Notes under the pieces: generated by a model
What the model was told of the DNA's origin: nothing
The model's input: the letters and a program-made list of their open reading frames with translations, nothing else
Databases searched by the model: none
In this document: positions 1 to 7,409 of the stretch, piece by piece
How the letters are laid out: every line of letters starts with the position of its first letter
Numbering within the stretch: position 1 is the stretch's first letter
Assembly: GCA_013335665.1 (NCBI GenBank)
Contig: JAAXVE010000005.1
Coordinates: forward strand, 1 to 16,822
Direction of reading: 5' to 3'
Source: Candidatus Falkowiibacteriota bacterium
Lineage (GTDB): Bacteria > Patescibacteriota > Patescibacteriia > Patescibacteriales > GWE2-39-37
DNA length: 16,822 nucleotides
Position numbers and translations under genes: made by a program

Positions 1-1896
1 AAGATTGTAGGCAAAATCGAGTTTAAGGGCCAGCCCCATGAGATGTTCCTTTCAGGAAATCGGTTAGTCGTATTCGGCTCCGATGCTGGTAATCAGTTGG
101 CCGATCCTGCAAGCGTCTGTAATTCTGGCAAGGCTGGCTGCTTAGTGCCTAAGGAATCACCAATCTGGGGTAATGAGTTCACTTTTGCAAAAGTATATGA
201 TATTAGCGATAAGACCAAACCCAAGTTGGAGCGTGAAACCGCGACTGAAGGGTCATATGTCGACTCTCGCCTGATTGACGGCTATGTCTACCTCGTAACC
301 AGCAAAGCTACATACGATACTTACATCACTGATCCACTTCCTGTTATGTTGCGCCAGGGTAAACTGGTTGAAAACTCCATAATGCCGCCGGTCTATTATT
401 TTGACATGCCTTATGAGTCCTTTAACTTCGTCTCAGTCGCATCTTTCAAAGTTGATGACCCTGCCCAGCAGGAAAAGAGCGAAGTCTATATGATGTCGAA
501 TGCTCAGAATATTTTCGTTTCGCCAGATAACATTTATATAACCTATTCCAAATATCTGAACGAGGGTAAATTGCGCATGGAAGCGATGAAGGAATTGCTG
601 CTATCTAAACTGACAGAGACGGACAAGCAAAGAGTAGCTAAGATTGAAGCGGCAGATGAGCAGGTCTTATCACAAAATGAAAAACTTGCCAAAGAAGTGC
701 AGATAATGTCTCGCTACTTAATGGCGATGCTGCCAGCCGATCAGGAAAAGTTCGAACAGGAGGTTAAGAATGTGATCAAAAATAAATTTGCTGACATTTC
801 TCAAGAATTGGAAAAGACAGTAATTCATAAGATCGCAATAAAGCAAGGCAACTTGGAATATAAGACGGCGGGTGAAGTGACTGGCTCGGTCTTGAATCAA
901 TTTGCCATGGATGAGAGTGATGGATATTTCCGTATTGCCACTACTAAGAATCGTACCTGGTCAAGCCTGATCGACGAGTCGGAAAAAGAATCTTATAGCA
1001 GTTTGTTTATTTTAGACAAGGACTTGAAGCAAGTCGGCTCGGTTACTGACTTAGCTAAGGGCGAGCGAATATATTCGGTCAGATTTATCGGGAAACGGGC
1101 ATATTTGGTCACCTTCAAGCAGACCGACCCGCTGTTCGTCATTGATCTGTCAGCACCGACAGCACCAAAAGTCTTGGGCCAGCTAAAGATCCCAGGTTTC
1201 TCCAACTACCTCCATCCTTATGATGAAAATACCTTAATCGGCTTCGGCAAAGAAACCTCTATTTCGAGCTGGGGGGGCACGATTACAGGCGGCCTAAAAT
1301 TGTCGCTTTTCGACGTTTCTCAGGTTGACAAGCCAGTCGAGTTGGATCATTATGTGATGGGTGATCGGGGCAGTGATTCGGTTGCCTTGAATAATCACAA
1401 GGCCTTTCTTTTCTCTAAAGATAAGAACATTTTAGTTTTGCCCGTGTCTTTATACCAAGCCGCAAGCAAGGATGAGTGGGGTAAATTTGTCTTCGGCGGA
1501 GCTATGGTTTTTTCCATTGATAATAAGAAATTCACTCTTAAGGGGAGGATTGATCATTCTAATGGTGGGCAATCTGGCGAGAACTACTACTTTGACGGCT
1601 ATTCTTATTATGATAATAATGTTCTGCGCAGCCTCTATATCAAAGACACTTTGTACACCTTGTCGGGACGCTACATTAAAGCCAACAAGTTGTCAGACTT
1701 ATCACAAATCAGCAGTCTTGATTTAGTAGAGTTAAATAAGAGGGAGCCTCTTGGAGTTGCTTCATCATCGCCATCTGGTCCGATAATCCCGCTAAATCAA
1801 CCAACCGGAACGTTTAACAGCGCTACGCCGAACTCCCAGGGCGTTGCTGCTCCAACGCCAGCGATGCCAGTTAAAGACTTAAAAAAGTTAAAATAA
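1..1896 (+). CDS. Secreted beta-propeller protein (COG4880 / Beta_propel type), 5' partial
   Basis: The frame is open from base 1, so the 631 visible residues are the C-terminal part; the first visible residues (KIVGKIEFKG) already read as propeller sequence. Repeated beta-strand motifs such as RLVVFGS, GYVYLVTS, GYFRIATT, RAYLVTFKQTDPLFVIDLS and TLIGFGKE are typical of the secreted beta-propeller family distantly related to WD40 repeats. Residues about 188-277 form a charged, mostly helical insertion before HKIAI, as I recall from this family. The C-terminal tail, about the last 45 residues, is rich in Pro, Ser and Ala and looks disordered. Any signal peptide lies outside the window. Family members are thought to be exported; their molecular function is unknown. 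It ends 9 bp before the next gene, apparently in the same operon. The family call is fairly sure; the role is not known. Confidence 0.85.
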   Translation, partial: KIVGKIEFKGQPHEMFLSGNRLVVFGSDAGNQLADPASVCNSGKAGCLVPKESPIWGNEFTFAKVYDISDKTKPKLERETATEGSYVDSRLIDGYVYLVTSKATYDTYITDPLPVMLRQGKLVENSIMPPVYYFDMPYESFNFVSVASFKVDDPAQQEKSEVYMMSNAQNIFVSPDNIYITYSKYLNEGKLRMEAMKELLLSKLTETDKQRVAKIEAADEQVLSQNEKLAKEVQIMSRYLMAMLPADQEKFEQEVKNVIKNKFADISQELEKTVIHKIAIKQGNLEYKTAGEVTGSVLNQFAMDESDGYFRIATTKNRTWSSLIDESEKESYSSLFILDKDLKQVGSVTDLAKGERIYSVRFIGKRAYLVTFKQTDPLFVIDLSAPTAPKVLGQLKIPGFSNYLHPYDENTLIGFGKETSISSWGGTITGGLKLSLFDVSQVDKPVELDHYVMGDRGSDSVALNNHKAFLFSKDKNILVLPVSLYQAASKDEWGKFVFGGAMVFSIDNKKFTLKGRIDHSNGGQSGENYYFDGYSYYDNNVLRSLYIKDTLYTLSGRYIKANKLSDLSQISSLDLVELNKREPLGVASSSPSGPIIPLNQPTGTFNSATPNSQGVAAPTPAMPVKDLKKLK

Positions 1897-1905
1897 AGTA
1901 AATTT

Positions 1906-2319
1906 ATGTCTTCCAACTTTAAAATCGCAGTCAGCGCAGTTTTATTGGTCAGTGTTTTTTCTGGGATGATTGTTTGGATTAATTTGAACATGTTTGCGCT
2001 GCAGAAGAGTTTCGGGCCCTTAGCTGAAAAAAATGCCGTGGACTTGGTGAAGCTTGACAATGATTATCGAGCAAGCCTTAAATCCATAGTCAGTCGTTAC
2101 GAAAACTTGAAAGACCAGTCACCGGTCGAGCAGTTTTCCGGTTTACGGAACGAGCTGTTAAGTTTGCGTACGCCCGCCAAGTTCCGGGAGTTGCATATTA
2201 ATTTGGTCTTCGCATTTGACCAGAGAATTGAATCGATCAAGACAGGAGATCAGCAGAAAAAAGTAGCGAGCGATGCCACTATCTCGAAAGCACGATCAGA
2301 GTATAGCTGGTTAAACTAA
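1906..2319 (+). CDS. Small membrane-anchored helical protein, function unknown
   Basis: This 137-residue protein has an N-terminal hydrophobic segment (about residues 7-29) that would act as a signal anchor. The remainder is predicted by eye to be helical and to lie outside the membrane. It contains the stretch LRTPAKFRELHINLVFAFD, a proline-led amphipathic helix I associate with small uncharacterised CPR proteins. There are no cysteines and no catalytic motif. No Shine-Dalgarno sequence precedes the ATG; the upstream bases are A/T-rich. It sits 9 bp after the beta-propeller gene and 4 bp before a polytopic membrane protein, so all are probably co-transcribed and may act together at the envelope. 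I do not recognise a named family. Confidence 0.75.
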   Translation: MSSNFKIAVSAVLLVSVFSGMIVWINLNMFALQKSFGPLAEKNAVDLVKLDNDYRASLKSIVSRYENLKDQSPVEQFSGLRNELLSLRTPAKFRELHINLVFAFDQRIESIKTGDQQKKVASDATISKARSEYSWLN

Positions 2320-2323
2320 ACTG

Positions 2324-3091
2324 ATGCTTTATAACCGTCTTTTACCATTTATCGCGGCAATCGGATCTTTGATCGGATTGGAGTTGTTGCTGTATAGCCA
2401 CCAGGCACTTTATTACGTACTGATATTAGTCAGTTTCTTTCAGGTAGCTATCTTATGGCGCTATGCAAAGAGTAGTAATGTCAACAAAGAGTGGTGGCGT
2501 TTTTCGATTTTACCCGTAGTTTTTTTTAGTAGTGCTGTTTTATACATTTCTTTGCTAAAATTAGATAATTTTTATTTAATTCAATTTCTGTTCGGGTTGG
2601 TGACTGTGCTACTTTATTTTTATTTCCGTTTCTGCTATTATTATCTCCTTAGGCCGAATAGCTATAAAGTTGGCTCAATCGAAAGTTTGTCGATATATGT
2701 CAACTTCTTGAGCTTTTACTTTACAGCAGCTTCACTTTACGGCTTGGGTGCGTTCCTGAATATCTCAATTTGGCCACTGATACTTGGTCTGGCAATTGTC
2801 ACTTTACTGGTTGTTTATCAGCTTTTTTGGGCTAGCAAAATAGATTTAAAGCATTCTGCTGTAGAATTTGCAATAATTTGCTTGTGCTTAATGGAGTCCG
2901 CCTTGGCTTTTTCATTTTGGCCGCTCAACTATCATGTTGTTGGGCTGTCCTTGGCCGTTTGTTATTACGTGCTGGTTAGCTTGCTCAGATTTAAGCTTTT
3001 GGATGATCTGGATAAGCAGAAAATAAAATATTATTTGACTTTTGCCGGTATCAGCCTCGCACTGTTGTGGCTGACTGCCCGCTGGTTGTAA
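2324..3091 (+). CDS. Polytopic integral membrane protein, function unknown
   Basis: This 255-residue protein consists almost wholly of hydrophobic helices. I count eight or nine, at about residues 8-25, 29-46, 60-78, 84-104, 121-140, 147-168, 179-200, 205-222 and 237-254. Loops are short, with a few charged patches (KSSNVNKEWWR, KIDLKHS, LDDLDKQKIK). No transporter, protease or glycosyltransferase signature is visible, and there is no conserved polar residue pattern that I can link to catalysis. Aromatic residues are frequent (FYFRFCYYYLL). The ATG follows the previous stop after 4 bp with no Shine-Dalgarno sequence. Its place between a membrane-anchored helical protein and an HtrA-like protein suggests a partner in one envelope complex, which is inference from gene order only. 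Confidence 0.75.
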   Translation: MLYNRLLPFIAAIGSLIGLELLLYSHQALYYVLILVSFFQVAILWRYAKSSNVNKEWWRFSILPVVFFSSAVLYISLLKLDNFYLIQFLFGLVTVLLYFYFRFCYYYLLRPNSYKVGSIESLSIYVNFLSFYFTAASLYGLGAFLNISIWPLILGLAIVTLLVVYQLFWASKIDLKHSAVEFAIICLCLMESALAFSFWPLNYHVVGLSLAVCYYVLVSLLRFKLLDDLDKQKIKYYLTFAGISLALLWLTARWL

Positions 3092-3122
3092 AGGGAGGAT
3101 TAATAAGTAAATAGACAAGATC

Positions 3123-4238
3123 ATGGAAGTTACAAAACCGAAAAATTTTACTATCGCCTTGCTAATTGTTCCGGCTTTGCTCGGTTTGGCTGGAGGCGTG
3201 GTTGGGCAGATTTTTGCTCAGTCGTATTTCTTGGAGAATTTTTTCGGATTGCCGGGATATGGCGAGATTGATTTTTCAAAGACAGCCGGATCAAATCTGG
3301 TTATCAGCGGCCCGAAAAAAGTGATCGTCCAGCAGAATGACAAGATTGCTGAAACGACAAACTCAATTTTTAGTAGCTTGGCCGGCATTTATCCAAAGCG
3401 GGAAGCAGACGCCAAAGCCACTTTAGGTGAGTATTATAAGAAAAGCGAACTGCAAGGGCAGGCTTTGATATTGAGCAGCGACGGCTGGCTGGTGACTAGC
3501 CTAGCATTGGATAGTTCTAAGCTTGCAGATTCTGTTGTAGTTCTGTCGGATAAGAAAATATACAGCATTTCTCAAGCAATACAGGATAAGCTCACGGGAT
3601 TGTATTTTTTGAAAATTGATTCCAAGGATTTGCCAGTGAAGAACTTGGCGGATTATTCGCTGGTTCAGAACGGCCAACTCGTGCTGGCTACAAGCCTCTT
3701 GGGCAGTTCCAGGCTTGGCTCAGTCATCAATACGGAGCAGACCAAAACTGAGAGCTTCAGCACTGATCGTTTTGATCAGGAATTAGTTTTAGATATCGTT
3801 TTGAGGCCTAACGTTGACGGGCCGGCAGTATTTGATTTGGCCGGGGAAATCATTGGTATTATCGATGCCAACGGCAAGATTCTGCCTTCAAGCCAACTTG
3901 CTGGGGCTTTGTCAGGCCTGCTCTTAAAGCAGAAGATAGAAAGGCCGAGCCTGGGCCTGGAGTATGTTGATTATGGAAGCCTTACCCCGATTACACCAGC
4001 TGTTCCAGGGCAACCTAGAGAAGGTGCTTTGATTGTGAAGCCATCTGATGCCAAAGAGATAAAGAACGGATTCAAAGAAGGAGACTTGATTACCTTTTTG
4101 TCCGGCAAGCCTATTACTACAGCCAATTCGTTAAATGTGGCCTTGCAGGCCTTTGCTCCCGGTGAAAAAGTGGAAGTTGATTATTGGCGAGAAGGAAAAG
4201 AACATCAGGTTTCAGTGAGGGTGGATAAATTGCAATAG
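3123..4238 (+). CDS. Membrane-anchored HtrA/S1C-like protein with PDZ domain, probably catalytically inactive
   Basis: This 371-residue protein has an N-terminal transmembrane anchor (about residues 10-33), a trypsin-like domain (about 75-270) and a C-terminal PDZ domain (about 272-371, with GALIVKPSDAKEIKNGFKEG and GDLITFLSGKPI). The HtrA landmarks are recognisable but altered. Where active enzymes have GYVVTNNHVV this protein has GWLVTSLALD, placing Ala128 at the catalytic His. Where they have DLAVLKI it has GLYFLKI, placing Gly159 at the Asp. Where they have GNSGGPLV it has PNVDGPAV, placing Val231 at the Ser. The fold therefore seems kept while the triad is lost, suggesting a peptide-binding or scaffold role outside the membrane. 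No in-frame start lies further upstream, because a TAA at 3108-3110 blocks it; a GGGAGG at 3093-3098 is too distant (24 bp) to be an ordinary ribosome site. It is the last gene of its operon, ahead of a strong terminator. Confidence 0.85.
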   Translation: MEVTKPKNFTIALLIVPALLGLAGGVVGQIFAQSYFLENFFGLPGYGEIDFSKTAGSNLVISGPKKVIVQQNDKIAETTNSIFSSLAGIYPKREADAKATLGEYYKKSELQGQALILSSDGWLVTSLALDSSKLADSVVVLSDKKIYSISQAIQDKLTGLYFLKIDSKDLPVKNLADYSLVQNGQLVLATSLLGSSRLGSVINTEQTKTESFSTDRFDQELVLDIVLRPNVDGPAVFDLAGEIIGIIDANGKILPSSQLAGALSGLLLKQKIERPSLGLEYVDYGSLTPITPAVPGQPREGALIVKPSDAKEIKNGFKEGDLITFLSGKPITTANSLNVALQAFAPGEKVEVDYWREGKEHQVSVRVDKLQ

Positions 4239-4254
4239 TTATTTTTTTACATTG

Positions 4255-4291
4255 AATAGAGGGTGGACAAGATCCGCTCTCTATTTTTTTT
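4255..4291 (+). terminator. Rho-independent terminator of the envelope operon
   Basis: The left arm AATAGAGGGTGGA (4255-4267) pairs with TCCGCTCTCTATT (4273-4285) over 13 bp, with two G-T wobbles and the loop CAAGA. An uninterrupted T run continues to 4291. The hairpin begins 16 bp after the stop of the HtrA-like gene. It ends 12 bp before the promoter element of the pgk operon, so it marks a clean transcription-unit boundary. Confidence 0.9.
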
Positions 4292-4302
4292 GCCAAAGAA
4301 AC

Positions 4303-4313
4303 GTGTTATAATA
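4303..4313 (+). promoter_or_regulatory. Extended -10 promoter of the pgk operon
   Basis: A perfect TATAAT (4307-4312) is preceded by TG at the extended -10 position (TGTTATAAT). Seventeen bases upstream lies only the T run of the terminator, so the -35 region is poor and the extended -10 probably compensates. The expected start of transcription is near 4319, leaving a leader of about 20 bases before the ATG at 4338. The same 11-mer, GTGTTATAATA, occurs at 10617-10627. Confidence 0.75.
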
Positions 4314-4337
4314 GTAATGATTATTATTAGAACAAAT

Positions 4338-5525
4338 ATGCCAATCAAATCAATGCGCCAGCTCAAGAATATGGCTGGAAAGAAGGTTTTTTTAAGAGTG
4401 GACTTTAATGTACCCTTGAAGAACGGCAAGGTCAAAGAGGCCTCTAAAATTATTGCCGGCTTAAAAACAGTGCGCTTTTTGCAGCGCTATGAGGCAAAAC
4501 TGATTTTGGCGACGCACTTGGGAGATCCTGGCGGCAAGAAGGATAAAAAGTATACGACTGAGCCAGTGGCTAAGAGGTTGCAGAAGCTTTTGGGTAAGAA
4601 AGTGATTTTTGTTGATGATTGTATTGGCCCAAAAGTTGACGCGGCTTTAGCAAGACTTAAGCCAGGCGAAGTGATTATGTTGGAAAATTTGCGATTCTAT
4701 CCGGGCGAAGAGAAGGATGACAAACAGTTCGCTCGCGAATTGGCGAAGCCGGCCGACATATATATAAATAACGCATTTGCCGTTTCGCATCGCGGTCATG
4801 CCTCGGTCAGCGCTATCAAGAAGCATTTACCATCCTATGCAGGTCTCCTGCTTGAGGATGAAGTGACAAGTCTGGAACGAGCACTTAAACCTAAGCGTCC
4901 TTTAGTTGTAATGATTGGCGGGGCGAAAATAAGCACTAAATTGCCTATTATCAAGAATTTCCTGTCGAGAGCCGATCAGATATTGGTTGGTGGGGCAGTG
5001 GCTAATGATTTTTTGCAAAGTTTAGGATACGGCGTTGGAAAATCTAAAGTGTCTGGGGATAAAGATTTGGCAAAAAAGACATTGGCTATGTATAAAAAGG
5101 CTGGGAATAAGAAAATAATATTGCCTCTTGATTTCGTGGTTTCTAGCAAGAAAAGCGGAGAAGGTAAATTGGTCGTAAAGAGCGTAAGCGCTGTCGGAAA
5201 GGGTGATTATATCTATGACATAGGACCAAAGACTATTAATTTTTATAGCGGATTCCTGAAGAAAGCTAATACTCTGGTTTGGAATGGGCCCATGGGCTGG
5301 TTTGAGAAGGATGATTTTAAGCATGGAACGGTTGCTTTGGGACAGGTTATGGCAGCTAGATCGCAGGGGCGCGCTTTTGGCGTGGCTGGCGGCGGAGAAA
5401 CTGTGGAAGCTTTGAAGTTGGCAGGAATGTTTGATGAGATAGACTGGGTGTCTACCGGCGGTGGGGCAATGTTGGATTATCTGGCAGGAGCACCGATGCC
5501 TGGGTTGAAGGGGATAATGAAATAA
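4338..5525 (+). CDS. pgk: Phosphoglycerate kinase
   Basis: This cytoplasmic glycolytic enzyme transfers phosphate from 1,3-bisphosphoglycerate to ADP, giving ATP and 3-phosphoglycerate. At 395 residues it has the usual bacterial length. Landmarks are RVDFNVP (D22, N24), the HLGxP loop, LENLRF (R119), FAVSHRGHAS (R152), GGAKISTK, VWNGPMGWFE, AGGGETVEAL and STGGGAMLDYLAG. ATG 4338 was chosen because MPIKSMRQLKNMAGKKVFLRVD matches how the family begins; in-frame ATGs at 4263 and 4317 would add residues encoded in the terminator and promoter. Two positions are unusual: the Arg known as R38 in the mammalian/yeast enzymes is Lys37 here, and R65 of the HLGRP loop is Asp63. Both normally help bind 3-phosphoglycerate. 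It is first in an operon with a pseudopilin, enolase and two phosphoglycerate mutases. Confidence 0.96.
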   Translation: MPIKSMRQLKNMAGKKVFLRVDFNVPLKNGKVKEASKIIAGLKTVRFLQRYEAKLILATHLGDPGGKKDKKYTTEPVAKRLQKLLGKKVIFVDDCIGPKVDAALARLKPGEVIMLENLRFYPGEEKDDKQFARELAKPADIYINNAFAVSHRGHASVSAIKKHLPSYAGLLLEDEVTSLERALKPKRPLVVMIGGAKISTKLPIIKNFLSRADQILVGGAVANDFLQSLGYGVGKSKVSGDKDLAKKTLAMYKKAGNKKIILPLDFVVSSKKSGEGKLVVKSVSAVGKGDYIYDIGPKTINFYSGFLKKANTLVWNGPMGWFEKDDFKHGTVALGQVMAARSQGRAFGVAGGGETVEALKLAGMFDEIDWVSTGGGAMLDYLAGAPMPGLKGIMK

Positions 5526-6074
5526 ATGTTCAGAAAGAGCGTAAAAACAGAAGAGGGCTTTACTTTGATAGAATTGCTGGTAGTAATAGCTATTATCGGC
5601 GTTTTAGCGACTCTGGCTCAGGCCGCTTACAATTACGCTCGCAATCAGGCCAAAATCGTCAAGGCTATGAGTGATGCCGACCAGATTGCAAAGGCAATTA
5701 CCGTTTTGGGTAATGACACTTTAGTGTGGCCTGGCGGACAGGCTGTCGACAAGGTTGGCACGACTCCGGGCACAGAAATATGTTCATACACTCCTGATAA
5801 TTGCACGTACGGTTTGTCAAGTGATCAGACCGGATTGACGGAAACTGACGGCTCTTATATTGGATGGTCGGGGCCTTATATGGTAGCCATACCGAAAGAT
5901 CCTTGGGGTAATGAGTATTTCTTCGATACCCACTACCAGATTAAGCTGAGTGGCGAACCATGTGACGGCGATATGACCTGCGTCCCAGCCGCAGTAGTCG
6001 GCTCTTATGGGCCGAATGGCCGGGGTAATAAGATGTATGATAATGACGACGTAATAAGAATATTATTCAAATAA
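5526..6074 (+). CDS. GspG-like type II secretion / type IV pilus pseudopilin
   Basis: This 182-residue prepilin starts with a short basic leader and the class III cleavage motif G11|FTLIELLVVIAIIGVLA, with Glu at +5 (E16) of the mature protein. It is thus a substrate for prepilin peptidase and N-methylation. The globular part carries major-pseudopilin (GspG/PulG) signatures: GPYMVAIPKDPWGNEYFF, then GSYGPNGRGNKMYDNDD, where GspG binds calcium. Four Cys residues (ICSYTPDNC and PCDGDMTC) probably form two disulfides, consistent with an extracellular fibre subunit. Its ATG directly abuts the pgk stop codon and enolase begins 3 bp after its own stop, so it is embedded in the glycolytic operon with no visible promoter of its own. 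No assembly ATPase, platform protein or peptidase is nearby. It could serve either a pilus or a secretion pseudopilus. Confidence 0.92.
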   Translation: MFRKSVKTEEGFTLIELLVVIAIIGVLATLAQAAYNYARNQAKIVKAMSDADQIAKAITVLGNDTLVWPGGQAVDKVGTTPGTEICSYTPDNCTYGLSSDQTGLTETDGSYIGWSGPYMVAIPKDPWGNEYFFDTHYQIKLSGEPCDGDMTCVPAAVVGSYGPNGRGNKMYDNDDVIRILFK

Positions 6075-6077
6075 ACT

Positions 6078-7337
6078 ATGTCAAAGATCAAGCAGATAAT
6101 CGCCCGTGAAATTCTTGATTCCCGTGGCAATCCGACCATCGAAACAAAAGTAATTCTCGATTCGGGAGTTGCTGCTAAGGCGAGCGTGCCATCAGGAGCT
6201 TCGACCGGAGTTCATGAAGCATTAGAACTACGTGATGGCGACAAGAAACGTTATGACGGCCTGGGCGTATTGTCTGCAGTGGAAAATGTCAATGTTAAGA
6301 TTTTTAATGCGCTTAAGGGCTTTGATGTCTCAAAGCAGGAGGAAATAGATAAGGTCATGATAGCTCTGGATGGCACTAAAAATAAATCAAGCATCGGAGC
6401 TAACGCTATTTTGTCTGTATCTCTCGCCTGCGCGCGAGCCGCGGCTGCCGATCAGAAGTTGGAGCTTTTTGACTATCTGGGCAAGACTTACGGCTATGCT
6501 AAGAAAAAATACGGATTACCTACGCCTTCGTTCAATATTTTTAACGGGGGCGCTCACGCTGACACGAATTTGGATTTTCAAGAATTCATGATTTTGCCTC
6601 TGGCAGCAACGACTTTTAAAGAAAAAGTCAGAATGGGCGCAGAGATATTTCACGCTCTTGGAAAAGTTCTGAAACAGGCCGGGTTCGATACTGATGTCGG
6701 AAACGAAGGTGGGTATGCACCAGATATCGCCTCAAGTATCCAGGCAATCGAATTGATTATCGCATCGATGATCAAAGCTGGTTACAAACCGGGCAAGGAT
6801 ATTGGACTGGGTATCGATGTTGGTTCTTCGCAGCTCTACAATCCTGAGACTGGTAAATATATTTTCAAGCTGGACAATGCTAATTTTTCCAATTCGACCT
6901 TGGTCGGGCTTTACCATGAGTGGTTCCGCAAATTTCCTATCATCTCAATCGAAGATGGTTTGGCTGAAGATGACTGGTCCGGCTGGAAGGAACTTACTCG
7001 TGAATTGGGTAGTGATATGCTTTTGATTGGTGATGATTTATTCGTGACCAACACTGAACGTCTGCGCAAGGGTCTTAAAGAGAAGGTGGCTAATGCAATT
7101 TTGATAAAAGTCAACCAAGTTGGCACCTTGAGTGAAACGATCGAGTGCATCAAGCTGGCTCAGAAGCATAAATACAAAATCATGATTTCGCACCGTTCAG
7201 GCGAAACTTGCGATGATTTCATCGCTGATTTGGCGGTGGCTGTTGGTGCAGAGTATATCAAGTCCGGTTCGCTGTCTCGCAGCGAACGCCTGGCTAAGTA
7301 CAACCGCTTGATGGAAATAGAAGACATATTAAGATAA
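6078..7337 (+). CDS. eno: Enolase (2-phosphoglycerate dehydratase)
   Basis: This 419-residue enzyme dehydrates 2-phosphoglycerate to phosphoenolpyruvate in the cytoplasm. Family landmarks run in order: VPSGASTGVHEALELRD, NIFNGGAHADTNLDFQEF, VGNEGGYAPD, GIDVGSS, IEDGLAEDDW, LIGDDLFVTN, ILIKVNQVGTLSET and SHRSGETCDDFIADLAV. Catalytic and metal residues are present: E169 (QEF), E210 (NEGG, the catalytic acid/base pair partner), Mg ligands D247, E292 and D319, the base K344, and the second Lys K395. Length and order are normal. A small change is GNEGG where GDEGG is common. The ATG follows the pseudopilin stop by 3 bp with no Shine-Dalgarno sequence. Its neighbours pgk and gpmI carry out the steps just before it, so the operon is metabolically coherent apart from the pilin. 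Confidence 0.97.
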   Translation: MSKIKQIIAREILDSRGNPTIETKVILDSGVAAKASVPSGASTGVHEALELRDGDKKRYDGLGVLSAVENVNVKIFNALKGFDVSKQEEIDKVMIALDGTKNKSSIGANAILSVSLACARAAAADQKLELFDYLGKTYGYAKKKYGLPTPSFNIFNGGAHADTNLDFQEFMILPLAATTFKEKVRMGAEIFHALGKVLKQAGFDTDVGNEGGYAPDIASSIQAIELIIASMIKAGYKPGKDIGLGIDVGSSQLYNPETGKYIFKLDNANFSNSTLVGLYHEWFRKFPIISIEDGLAEDDWSGWKELTRELGSDMLLIGDDLFVTNTERLRKGLKEKVANAILIKVNQVGTLSETIECIKLAQKHKYKIMISHRSGETCDDFIADLAVAVGAEYIKSGSLSRSERLAKYNRLMEIEDILR

Positions 7338-7409
7338 GCTTTGATTTTTAATTGGTTGTTGCAAGTATCTTGCTGCCTGCTGAAAAATGATAGTTAATAA
7401 GTGAATCCG

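Noticed and set aside
4263..4337. N-terminal extension of pgk to an upstream in-frame ATG
   Set aside because: The extra 25 codons lie inside the terminator hairpin and the promoter; the family start fits ATG 4338.
7362..7374. Small hairpin GCAAG-TAT-CTTGC between eno and gpmI copy 1
   Set aside because: The stem is only 5 bp with no T run, so it is not a credible terminator; no convincing promoter is seen in the 72-bp gap either.
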